Assembly: GCF_014192415.1 (NCBI RefSeq)
Contig: NZ_JACHXY010000002.1
Coordinates: 558,001 to 622,000, forward strand
Origin: Microbacterium proteolyticum
GTDB lineage: Bacteria; Actinomycetota; Actinomycetes; Actinomycetales; Microbacteriaceae
DNA length: 64,000 nt
Direction of reading: 5' to 3'
In this document: positions 45,836 through 53,741 of the stretch, piece by piece
Position numbering within the stretch: position 1 is the stretch's first letter
How the letters are laid out: every line of letters begins with the position of its first letter
Notes under the pieces: generated by a model
What the model was told of the DNA's origin: nothing
Database searches by the model: none
Seen by the model: the letters and a program-made list of their open reading frames with translations, nothing else
Program-made: the position numbers and the translations under genes

Positions 45836-47620
45836 GTGCCCCGAAACACCACCCACTCTCCGCCCTCGCGCGGCCGCCGGTTCTCCGCCGCGGTCGCCAC
45901 GACCGCCCTCGTCGGCGGATCGCTGCTGCTCGCGCCGGCAGCGACCGCCGCAGTCGCCCCGGGTGAGACCCCGAACGACCTCGGCCTGACCGGCGCCGAC
46001 GTCATGACCCACCTCACCGAGCTGTCCGAGATCAGCGAGTCGTTCGCTGCCGAGGGCTACCGCGCCTGGAACTCGCCCGGCTACGAGGCCGCGGCCGAGT
46101 ACGCCGAGGAAGTGCTCGAAGCGACGGGGGCGTTCACCGTCACCCGCGACGAGTTCGACGTGCCGTACTCGGAGTTCGGCGAAGCGTCCCTCACCGTCGA
46201 GGGCACCACGTACGAAGGGTCGCACTTCGACACCAGCGAGGGCGTCGACGGCGACTACACCGACATCCTCGCCCTCCCGGCCGCCGATGCCGCAGGGCTC
46301 CGCCTCGGGTGCGCCACGACCGACTACGCCGCCGTTCCGGTCGGCGCGATCGTGCTCGTTCAACGCGGCGATTGCACCTTCCAGGCGAAGATCGAGAACG
46401 CCACGGCGGCCGGTGCCGGCGCGGTGTTCGTCTACAACAACGCTCGCCCCGAGGCCGAGGGGACCACGCCCCAGGATCAGCTCACCAACGTCTCGGCCGG
46501 CCCGCGCAACGAGGACAACTCCCCCGCGGCCACCCTGCCGCAGGCGAGCGGCGACGCGCTGGTAGCCCTCGTCACGGCGGCTCCCGCCGGCGACCCCGTC
46601 GAGGGAACCGCCGTCATCGAGAAGGAGTTCCTCGTCGGCAAGACGTTCAACATCATCGCCGACAGCGTCGCGGGCGACCCCGATGACACCCTCGTCGTCG
46701 GCGCGCACCTCGACGGCGTCGCCGAAGGACCCGGCGTCAACGACAACGGCTCGGGTTCGGCAGCCATCCTCGCCCTGGCCGAGAAGATCGCGGCATCCGA
46801 GGTTCCCAACGACAAGCGGATCCGCCTGGCCCTGTGGGGTGCGGAGGAGATCGGACTGCTCGGTTCGACGGCCTACGTCGATGAGCTCGTCGCGGAGGAC
46901 CCGGCAGAGCTCGCCCGGATCTCGGCGTACCTCAACTACGACATGATCGGGTCGGAGAACTTCACGGTGGGCGTGTACGACGCGAACGAGTCGTCGTCCG
47001 AAGCTCCGGTCGAGATCCCCGAAGGATCCATCGAGATCGAGAAGGTGTACACCGACTACTTCGACGCCATCACGCAGCCGTGGATCGACACCGAATACTC
47101 GGGTCGCAGCGACTACCAGGCGTTCATCGACAACGGCATCCCCTCGGGCGGCCTGTTCTCGGGTGCGGATGACATCAAGACCGAGGAGCAGGTGGCGCAG
47201 TTCGGCGGCACGGCGGGAGTCTTCATGGACCGCAACTACCACACCGAGAACGACACCCTGGAGAACGTCAGCCGGGCGTCGGTCGACATCTTCGCCCCCG
47301 CGATCGGTCACGCCGCCTACGTGCTGGCCTGGGATGCCGTCGCGCCCACGCCGACGCCGACACCCACACCGACGGCTGAACCCACGGCCACGCCCAGCCC
47401 GACCGCGGAGCCGACGGCCACCGCCGCACCGACGGCCGCGCCGTCTGCCAGCGCCACCGCCGTCCCCGCCCCGGGCGGGAAGGGTTCCGGCGGGAGCCTC
47501 GCGCGCACGGGTTCCGACGTGGAGGGTTCGCCGCTGCCGCTGATCGGTGCGGGCATGCTCGCCTTCGGTCTGGTCGTCGCAGCCGGAACGGCGATCGCCC
47601 GCCGCCGCACGCAGCAGTAA
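45836..47620 (+). CDS. Secreted M28 aminopeptidase with PA domain and LAxTG anchor
   Basis: A 594-residue exported metallopeptidase. Signal peptide (RRFSAAVATTALVGGSLLLA), a PA insert (VLVQRGDCTFQAKIENATAA, about residue 180), then the M28 core with zinc ligands in VVGAHLDGV, NDNGSG, GAEEIGLLGS, NYDMIG and NYHTENDTL. A Pro/Thr linker leads to SLARTGSDVEG, a membrane helix and RRRTQQ. LAxTG with a helix and basic tail is the sorting signal used by class E sortases of actinobacteria. It probably removes N-terminal residues from peptides at the cell surface. GTG start with AGAGAGG upstream. Confidence 0.92.
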   Translation: MPRNTTHSPPSRGRRFSAAVATTALVGGSLLLAPAATAAVAPGETPNDLGLTGADVMTHLTELSEISESFAAEGYRAWNSPGYEAAAEYAEEVLEATGAFTVTRDEFDVPYSEFGEASLTVEGTTYEGSHFDTSEGVDGDYTDILALPAADAAGLRLGCATTDYAAVPVGAIVLVQRGDCTFQAKIENATAAGAGAVFVYNNARPEAEGTTPQDQLTNVSAGPRNEDNSPAATLPQASGDALVALVTAAPAGDPVEGTAVIEKEFLVGKTFNIIADSVAGDPDDTLVVGAHLDGVAEGPGVNDNGSGSAAILALAEKIAASEVPNDKRIRLALWGAEEIGLLGSTAYVDELVAEDPAELARISAYLNYDMIGSENFTVGVYDANESSSEAPVEIPEGSIEIEKVYTDYFDAITQPWIDTEYSGRSDYQAFIDNGIPSGGLFSGADDIKTEEQVAQFGGTAGVFMDRNYHTENDTLENVSRASVDIFAPAIGHAAYVLAWDAVAPTPTPTPTPTAEPTATPSPTAEPTATAAPTAAPSASATAVPAPGGKGSGGSLARTGSDVEGSPLPLIGAGMLAFGLVVAAGTAIARRRTQQ

Positions 47621-47647
47621 CCGTCGACGGTCTCCCCCCGGACCGAC

Positions 47648-47692
47648 GAACCGCCGGGGTCGCGCATCACGCGTGGCCCCGGCGGTTCTTTT
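47648..47692 (+). terminator. Rho-independent terminator after the M28 gene
   Basis: GAACCGCCGGGG (47648-47659) pairs with CCCCGGCGGTTC (47677-47688), followed by TTTT (47689-47692). One of few in this window with a real U-tract. Confidence 0.85.
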
Positions 47693-47774
47693 CGTCGCAC
47701 GCGCCGCGCCGATTTGAATGACCGCGCGGCAGGGCCCACCATGATGCACGAACCGATCATCGGCGGGAGACGAC

Positions 47775-48428
47775 GTGAAAGACGTGGATCGCGGCGCACT
47801 GACACTTTCCGCGGCGCTGTCCGCCGTGGCCGGTTTCGTGGATGCCGTGGGCTTTCTCGACACGGGCGGCTTGTTCGTGTCGTTCATGAGCGGCAACTCC
47901 ACGCAGGGCGCGGTCGCCGTGCTCCGCGGCGACGCGTCTCTCGCCCTCGTCGCCGCCGGTGTCATCGCGGCGTTCGTCGGGGGCGTCACCGTCGGCGGAG
48001 CGATGAGTATCCGCACCGCACGCGCACAGACCTGGGTGGTCAGCGGAGCCGCCGTCGTCGTCGCCGTGGCAGCGGCGCTCGCGCTGGGCGGCTCCACCAC
48101 GCTCTGGCGGGCAGGACTGCTGGCGGCGGCGATGGGGGCGTTGAACACGCTGTTCCTCGCCGATGGGCGCGCGAGGATCCCCATCACCTACTCCACCGGC
48201 ACCCTGGTCAGTCTCGGCCTCGGCCTCTCCGCTCTCGTCACCGGCGGCTCACGGAGAGGCTGGCAGCGTCCCCTCCTCCTGTGGTCGGCACTGGTCGCCG
48301 GGGCGGTGATCGGCGGAGTCACGCACGCGCTGGGAAGCGCCGCCGCTCTGGGGGTGGCCGCCACCGCCCTGGCCGCGGCGGCGGCTGTGGTGGCCGTGCG
48401 CGGCCGACGGACGCCACGTCCTCGTTGA
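47775..48428 (+). CDS. DUF1275 (YoaK-type) membrane protein
   Basis: A 217-residue protein with six predicted helices. SAVAGFVDAVGFLDTGGLFV and FMSGNSTQGAVAVLRGD are the family signature, ending in a basic tail. The function of DUF1275 is unknown; some are loosely called YoaK. GTG start with GGGAG upstream. Convergent with the quinone oxidoreductase. Confidence 0.88.
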   Translation: MKDVDRGALTLSAALSAVAGFVDAVGFLDTGGLFVSFMSGNSTQGAVAVLRGDASLALVAAGVIAAFVGGVTVGGAMSIRTARAQTWVVSGAAVVVAVAAALALGGSTTLWRAGLLAAAMGALNTLFLADGRARIPITYSTGTLVSLGLGLSALVTGGSRRGWQRPLLLWSALVAGAVIGGVTHALGSAAALGVAATALAAAAAVVAVRGRRTPRPR

Positions 48429-48461
48429 GGCCGGCGGTGCTCTTCTGTTCGGTCGGGCGAG

Positions 48462-49484
48462 TCAGTCCGCGTCGCTCACGCGGATGAGCACCTTGCCCGT
48501 CGCACCGTTCGCGACGGCGTCGTGCGCGGCGGCGGTGTCGGCGAGGGCGAACCACGTCAGGGGCAGACCGGTGCCGTCTCCGACCGGCAGTGCCCCGGCG
48601 GCGACGGCTGCCGACACGTCTTCCGCGGCGGCGGCGAGCGCGTCTTCGCCCACGGTGTACAGCAGCAGGCCCTGCCAGCGGACGTTCTTGGCGAAGCTGG
48701 CCCGCACCGCGGCGCTGAACTGGTCACCGCCGTTGTCGGCGTAGTAGCCGATCGAGCCGTGGTTGGCGATCACCTCGACATCGAGGGCGGCGTTGTCGGC
48801 GATGGCGACTTCGACGATGTGGTCGACGCCGTTGGGTGCGAGTTCGCGGATACCGTCGGCGAGCGCGCCGCTGGGGTACTGCAGCACGTGGTGGGCGCCG
48901 GCCGCACGGGCGAGTGCCTCCTTCTCGTCGCTGCTGACCGTCGCGATCACTGTCGCGCCGGCCCAGACGGCGAGTTGGATGGCGGCGTGGCCGACCGCGC
49001 CGGCGCCGCCCTGCACGAGGACCGTACGTCCGTCGAGCGCGCCGGGTGCGAGTCGCGCGGGGCCGTTCTCGTGCACGGTCAGGGCGCGGTGCGCCGTCAT
49101 GGCCGGGACACCGAGGCTCGCCCCGAGGGCGAACGAGGCGTCGTCGGCGAGCGGGACGGCACGAGCGGCGGGGATGACGGCGTACTCGGCGGCCGTGCCG
49201 GTGGGACGCTCGTGCTGGGCGAGGTAGACCCACACCCGCTGGCCCGTCGACACGGCTTCGACACCGTCACCCACGGCATCCACGACTCCCGCGCCGTCCT
49301 GGTTGGGCGTCACCTCATCCCAGGAGAACGGACGACCGCCCTGTCGGGCCTTCCAGTCGGTGGGATTCACCCCTGAGACGGCGATGCGCACGCGCACCTC
49401 GCCGGGGCCCGGCTCGGGCAGAGGACGCTCGACGAGCGAGAGGACGGAGGAGTCACCGGTCTGGGAGTACATGATCGCCTGCAT
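48462..49484 (-). CDS. Zinc-independent NADPH:quinone oxidoreductase family protein
   Basis: A 340-residue medium-chain dehydrogenase. PNQDGAGVVDAVGDGVEAVS and the Rossmann VLVQGGAGAVGHAAIQLAVW (about residue 150) are typical of the quinone oxidoreductase (Qor/zeta-crystallin) group, and the zinc-ligand cysteine pattern is missing. It reduces quinones or enones with NADPH. Start chosen at ATG 49484 (MQAIMYSQTGDSSVL); the longer frame has no family similarity. Confidence 0.9.
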   Translation of the reverse strand: MQAIMYSQTGDSSVLSLVERPLPEPGPGEVRVRIAVSGVNPTDWKARQGGRPFSWDEVTPNQDGAGVVDAVGDGVEAVSTGQRVWVYLAQHERPTGTAAEYAVIPAARAVPLADDASFALGASLGVPAMTAHRALTVHENGPARLAPGALDGRTVLVQGGAGAVGHAAIQLAVWAGATVIATVSSDEKEALARAAGAHHVLQYPSGALADGIRELAPNGVDHIVEVAIADNAALDVEVIANHGSIGYYADNGGDQFSAAVRASFAKNVRWQGLLLYTVGEDALAAAAEDVSAAVAAGALPVGDGTGLPLTWFALADTAAAHDAVANGATGKVLIRVSDAD

Positions 49485-49557
49485 ACGAGAGGGAAGCGCA
49501 CGAGGCGACGCGCGCATTCCTTCGGCGTGTCGCGGAGGCTCCCGCCACACTGAAGCC

Positions 49558-51168
49558 GTGAGCAGCCTTCTCGTCGCCAACGGCGTCCTCTTCTCCTCCG
49601 GAACCGTCCTCGATGCCGACGCCCTGGGGGTTCGCGACGGCAGGATCGTGGTCGTCGGTTCTCACCGCGACGTGCGCGACACCCTCGGCAGGGTCGACGA
49701 CGAGCTGGACGCCCGCGGCGGGCTCGTGACCCCGGGGTTCGTCGATGCGCACCTCCACCTCGGGGGCGGGGCGGTCGACGCCCTCCGCTGCGATCTCGCG
49801 GGGGCCGAGACCCTCGACGAGATCGACCGACGCATCCGCGCGTTCGCCGTCGACACCGGCTCCGCGTGGGTGGTGGGCGGTGGATGGGACCCCACGCTCT
49901 TCCCGCCCACCGGGCCCACAGCGGCCCACCTCGACGCGCTGGTCCCCGATCGTCCCGCCTTCCTGCTCGACGCCGACCACCACGGCGGGTGGGCCAACTC
50001 GGCGGCCCTGGTCGCCGCGGGTATCGACCGCGCCACCCCCGATCCCTCCGACGGGCGGATCGAACGTGCGGCAGACGGCACACCGAGCGGCGCGTTGCGC
50101 GAAGGCGCGATGCAGCTGGTCTCCCCCCACATCCCCCCGCACGAGACCGCTGACATCGCGCGTGCTCTGCGCACGGTCTCCCGGTCCGCACTGGCCGCCG
50201 GCATCACCGGCTGGCAGGAAGCAGCGCTGGGTGAGTACGCCGGTTACCCCGACTTCTCCCACGCCTACCTTTCACTGCTGCACGACGGGTCGCTGATCGG
50301 GAGGGCGACGGGTGCCATCTGGGTGCCGCGCAACCTCACGTCGGACAGCATCGGCGCGTTCGTCGCTGAGTGCCTCGAGCGGGCCCGCGTCAACACGGCA
50401 GCCGGATTCCCCACGCGCACGGCGAAGCTCATGCTGGACGGGATCGTGGAGACACGGACCGCTCATCTCTGCCACCCGTATCCCGACGGGTCGCACGGCC
50501 TGTCGTACTTCGCGCCCGAGCTCGTGCAGCAGCTGGTGCCCGCGTTGAACGCCGCCGGTATCGCCGTGCACGTGCACGCCCTGGGCGACGCGGCGGTCCA
50601 CGACGCTCTCGACGGATTCGACGCGGTACCGGCTGCTGACCGGTCCCGCGTGCGCAACCACATCGCCCACCTCGAGCTCATCTCCCCCGACGACGTCCCG
50701 CGCTTCGCCGCGCTGGGGGTCACCGCCAACTGCCAGCCGTACTGGGCGTGCGCCAACGCCCTCGTGCGCCAGGTCACGCTTCCCCTGCTCGGCGACGACC
50801 GCGCCGACGACCTCTACCCGTTCGCGGCCCTCCGCACTGCCGGCGCCGCGCTCGCGATGGGGTCGGACTGGCCCGTCTCCACGTTCGACCCCTGGCTCGG
50901 CGTGCACGTGGCCGTCACCCGTCGTCCCCCGGGAGAAGCGGATGCCGAGCCCCTCGGCGCCGCGCACGCCCTCTCGCTCGAGACGGCCCTGGACGCCTAC
51001 ACGCGGGGTTCCGCCGATCTCCTCGGCATAGGCCCTGGCACCCTCGCTCCGGGCGCCGCGGCGGACCTCGCGATCGCCGACCGCGACCCGTTCGTCGGCC
51101 CGGCCTCCGACATCCATGAGACCCGGACGAACGCGACCGTGGTGGCGGGTGAGGTGGTCGCTCTTTGA
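49558..51168 (+). CDS. Amidohydrolase of the YtcJ type
   Basis: A 536-residue metal-dependent hydrolase. Metal-binding VDAHLHLGGGAVDALRCDL in the first strand; further ligands in HVHALGDAAVHDALDGFDAV and HIAHLELISPDDVPRF, the aspartate motif in GSDWPVSTFDPWLGV, and the C-terminal small beta domain at both ends. The substrate is unknown; members act on varied amides. GTG start with a CACACT box six bases upstream, which diverges tightly from the quinone oxidoreductase. Confidence 0.92.
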   Translation: MSSLLVANGVLFSSGTVLDADALGVRDGRIVVVGSHRDVRDTLGRVDDELDARGGLVTPGFVDAHLHLGGGAVDALRCDLAGAETLDEIDRRIRAFAVDTGSAWVVGGGWDPTLFPPTGPTAAHLDALVPDRPAFLLDADHHGGWANSAALVAAGIDRATPDPSDGRIERAADGTPSGALREGAMQLVSPHIPPHETADIARALRTVSRSALAAGITGWQEAALGEYAGYPDFSHAYLSLLHDGSLIGRATGAIWVPRNLTSDSIGAFVAECLERARVNTAAGFPTRTAKLMLDGIVETRTAHLCHPYPDGSHGLSYFAPELVQQLVPALNAAGIAVHVHALGDAAVHDALDGFDAVPAADRSRVRNHIAHLELISPDDVPRFAALGVTANCQPYWACANALVRQVTLPLLGDDRADDLYPFAALRTAGAALAMGSDWPVSTFDPWLGVHVAVTRRPPGEADAEPLGAAHALSLETALDAYTRGSADLLGIGPGTLAPGAAADLAIADRDPFVGPASDIHETRTNATVVAGEVVAL

Positions 51169-51219
51169 CGGCTCGTTCACATCGAGCGCGGGTGCGGCCC
51201 GTTTAGACTGAACCCACTC

Positions 51220-51301
51220 GCGGGAGTGGTGAAATCGGCAGACACGCAGGATTTAGGTTCCTGTGCCTTCGGGCGTGGGGGTTCAAGTCCCCCCTTCCGC
51301 A
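51220..51301 (+). tRNA. tRNA-Leu (anticodon TAG)
   Basis: Class II tRNA with a long variable arm (TGCCTTCGGGCG), acceptor GCGGGAG/CTTCCGC and discriminator A at 51301. The anticodon stem CAGGA/TCCTG encloses TTTAGGT with TAG. CCA is not encoded (CGA follows). The DedA gene begins 48 bp downstream with no clear terminator, so it may be read from the tRNA promoter. Confidence 0.96.
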
Positions 51302-51349
51302 CGATTGGCCGCTTCACCCGCACCACCTCTCCGACCCGACGGGACCGAT

Positions 51350-52114
51350 GTGATCCACACCACCGCCGCACTGCTCCCGTGGCTCGACCCCGCGACGATC
51401 ATCGACGCCGCCGGCCCCTGGGCCCTCGTCATCGTCTGTCTGATCATCTTCGCCGAGACCGGTCTGCTGATCGGGTTCCTGCTCCCCGGCGACACGTTGC
51501 TGATCATGGCGGGCATCCTGTCGAACCCGGTCACGCACCCGCCTCACGGGGTCTTCGGTGTCAACGTCTGGATCACCGGACTGCTGATCGGCCTCGCGGC
51601 CTTCCTCGGTGGCGAAGTCGGCTATCTCATCGGCCACAAGGCGGGGCCCGCGATATTCGAACGCAAAGAGTCGGGTCTGTTCAGCCGGAAGAACGTCGAG
51701 CGCACCAACGCGTTCTTCGTCCGCTTCGGCGGGCTCACCGTGATCCTCGCCCGCTTCGTGCCCATCGTGCGCACCTTCGCGCCCATCGCCGCGGGTGTCG
51801 GCCACATGAACAAGTGGAAGTACACGCTCTACAACCTGATCGGCGCCCTCATCTGGGGCTTCGGCCTCACCGTCGCGGGCTACCTGCTCAGCCTGATCCC
51901 CGGCGTCGGCGAATTCGTCGCGGAGTACATCGACGTCATCCTCCTGACGGTCGTGGTCGGCACCGTCGGTTTCGTCGTCTTCCACTATTTCCGCGAGCGC
52001 GCCGCCGCCAAGCGCGACGCGGCGGCCGGACAGGACACCGTCACTCACGCCGAGGCCGAGGCGCTCACGCTCGACCCGAAGTCGTTCGAAGACGGAGACC
52101 ACCCGGCCCGTTGA
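51350..52114 (+). CDS. DedA-family membrane protein
   Basis: A 254-residue polytopic protein of the DedA/SNARE-associated family. ETGLLIGFLLPGDTLLIMAG near the start, FLGGEVGYLIGHKAGPAIFE and the helical hairpin ARFVPIVRTFAPIAAGVGHM with the essential arginines and acidic residue. DedA proteins move undecaprenyl phosphate or other lipids across the membrane and affect membrane potential and drug resistance. GTG start at 51350. Confidence 0.93.
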   Translation: MIHTTAALLPWLDPATIIDAAGPWALVIVCLIIFAETGLLIGFLLPGDTLLIMAGILSNPVTHPPHGVFGVNVWITGLLIGLAAFLGGEVGYLIGHKAGPAIFERKESGLFSRKNVERTNAFFVRFGGLTVILARFVPIVRTFAPIAAGVGHMNKWKYTLYNLIGALIWGFGLTVAGYLLSLIPGVGEFVAEYIDVILLTVVVGTVGFVVFHYFRERAAAKRDAAAGQDTVTHAEAEALTLDPKSFEDGDHPAR

Positions 52115-52117
52115 GGC

Positions 52118-52972
52118 TCAGGACGCCTTCGTCTTCTTCTTGGCCGCCGGCTTCTTGTCGGCGGCCTTGTCGTTCTCCCCCGCCCGCGCCGCGCGACTGC
52201 GCTCGACGCTCGCGCGGAGCGCCTCCATCAGATCGATGACCTCGCCACCGTCCTCTTCCTCTCGCGTGCCGAAGGTGGCGTCCGTGTCGATCGCGTCGCC
52301 CTGCTCGAGCTTCGCGTCGATGAGGGTTCGCAGCTCCGCCTGATAGGCGTCGGTGAACTCCTCGGGATCGAAATCCTTCGAGAAGCTGTCGACAAGGGAT
52401 GCCGACATCTCAAGCTCTTTGGCCGAGATGCGCACGCTCTCATCGAGTGCCGGGAACGCCGCCTCGCGCACCTCGTCGGCCCACAACAACGTCTGCAGAA
52501 CCAGAACGTCTCCGCGCACCCGGAGGGCGGCGAGCCGCGTCTTCTGCCGCAGCGAGAAGCGCACGATCGCGGTGCGGTCGGTCTGCTCGAGCGTCTTGCG
52601 CAGCAGCACGTACGCCTTGGGCGACGTGGAGTCGGGCTCGAGGTAGTACGCCTTGTCGAGGGTGAGCAGATCGACCTGCTCGCTGGGGACGAACTCGACG
52701 ACCTCGATCTCACGGCTGCGCTCGCTGGGCAACGACGCGAGGTCGTCTTTGGTCAACACGACCGTCTGCTCGCCGTCGTCGTAGGCCCGATCGATGTCGC
52801 CGTACGGCACGACCTCGCCGTCGACCTCGCAGATGCGTTGGTAGCGGATGCGCCCGCCGTCCTTGTTGTGCACCTGGTGCAGGGAGACGTCGTGATCCTC
52901 GGTGGCCGAGTACACCTTCACGGGCACGTTGACGAGGCCGAACGTCAGGGCACCCTTCCAGATCGATCGCAT
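52118..52972 (-). CDS. ku: Ku protein for non-homologous end joining
   Basis: A 284-residue bacterial Ku homodimer. The core opens IWKGALTFGLVNVPVKVYSA with RIRYQRICEVDGEVVPYGDI. The C-terminal region is Lys/Ala-rich (AADKKPAAKKKTKAS), typical of DNA-binding tails. It holds DNA ends and recruits LigD, whose gene lies 0.8 kb away on the other strand. Start at ATG 52972; the longer open frame is not conserved. Confidence 0.97.
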   Translation of the reverse strand: MRSIWKGALTFGLVNVPVKVYSATEDHDVSLHQVHNKDGGRIRYQRICEVDGEVVPYGDIDRAYDDGEQTVVLTKDDLASLPSERSREIEVVEFVPSEQVDLLTLDKAYYLEPDSTSPKAYVLLRKTLEQTDRTAIVRFSLRQKTRLAALRVRGDVLVLQTLLWADEVREAAFPALDESVRISAKELEMSASLVDSFSKDFDPEEFTDAYQAELRTLIDAKLEQGDAIDTDATFGTREEEDGGEVIDLMEALRASVERSRAARAGENDKAADKKPAAKKKTKAS

Positions 52973-53140
52973 GGGTCCAGTGAACACCGAAACGACGCTG
53001 GATGCCGAGACCCTTGCGTCGCGGGAGGGTGACGGAACCTCAACCCGCCGCTCGGCGGAGTCGACCGGGGACAAGATGGACAGTGCACACGTGAGCGGTG
53101 TGCCTGGCCGAAGCGACACGACCCCCGTAGAGAGGAACCC

Positions 53141-53608
53141 ATGGACGACATCGACGCGCTGAAGCGCTGCCTGGAACTGGCGACGGAGGCGGTGAACGCC
53201 GGCGACGACGCCTTCGGATCACTCCTCGTCGACGGAGACGGGCGCGTGCTTCGAGAGGAGCGCAACACCGTCGGTCGCGGTGATCCCACCGCGCATCCCG
53301 AGATCGCCCTCGTGCGCTGGGCGGTCGCGCACTACGCCGCGGCCGAACGTGCATCGATGACGGTCTACACCTCGGGCGAGCACTGCGCCATGTGCGCCGC
53401 GGCTCACGCGTGGGCGGGTCTCGGCCCCATCGTCTTCGCCGGCTCGACCGCGCAGCTGACGCAGTGGCGATCCTCGTGGGGAGCGGCCCCCGCGCCGATC
53501 CGGCCCCTCGCCATCGAGGACGTCGCTCCGGGGATCGTTTCCCGTGGCCCCTTCGAAGAACTCGCCGCCGAGCTCGAACACCTGCATCTCCAGGTCGCCC
53601 GACGCTGA
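53141..53608 (+). CDS. Nucleoside/guanine deaminase-like protein
   Basis: A 155-residue cytidine-deaminase-fold protein. The zinc site is His52-Pro-Glu54 (DPTAHPEIALVRW) with Cys82 and Cys85 (GEHCAMCAAAH). The usual motif is H-A-E; the proline is unusual, but the zinc ligands and catalytic glutamate remain. Related to guanine and creatinine-type deaminases; substrate unknown. GAGAGGAA precedes the ATG. It lies between ku and ligD, which may be coincidence. Confidence 0.85.
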   Translation: MDDIDALKRCLELATEAVNAGDDAFGSLLVDGDGRVLREERNTVGRGDPTAHPEIALVRWAVAHYAAAERASMTVYTSGEHCAMCAAAHAWAGLGPIVFAGSTAQLTQWRSSWGAAPAPIRPLAIEDVAPGIVSRGPFEELAAELEHLHLQVARR

Positions 53609-53729
53609 TCCGGTACGCCGGGTGACGTCGCTCGCCCGGCCACCTCGTCCCCGGCGCCCGGTGCGGCTCGGACCTCCGGCGGGAGCCTCGGCCTCGCAAG
53701 CCCCTCGGCATCCGGAGTCGTTCCCGCCC

Positions 53730-53735
53730 TACGCT
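53730..53735 (+). promoter_or_regulatory. -10 box of ligD
   Basis: TACGCT, six bases before the ATG at 53742. Confidence 0.5.
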
Positions 53736-53741
53736 GGGGCG

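Noticed and set aside
45737..48187. Very long open frame on the minus strand through the M28 and DUF1275 genes
   Set aside because: It crosses two clearly coding genes on the other strand and a terminator. Its protein has no domain; it is a high-GC antisense artefact.
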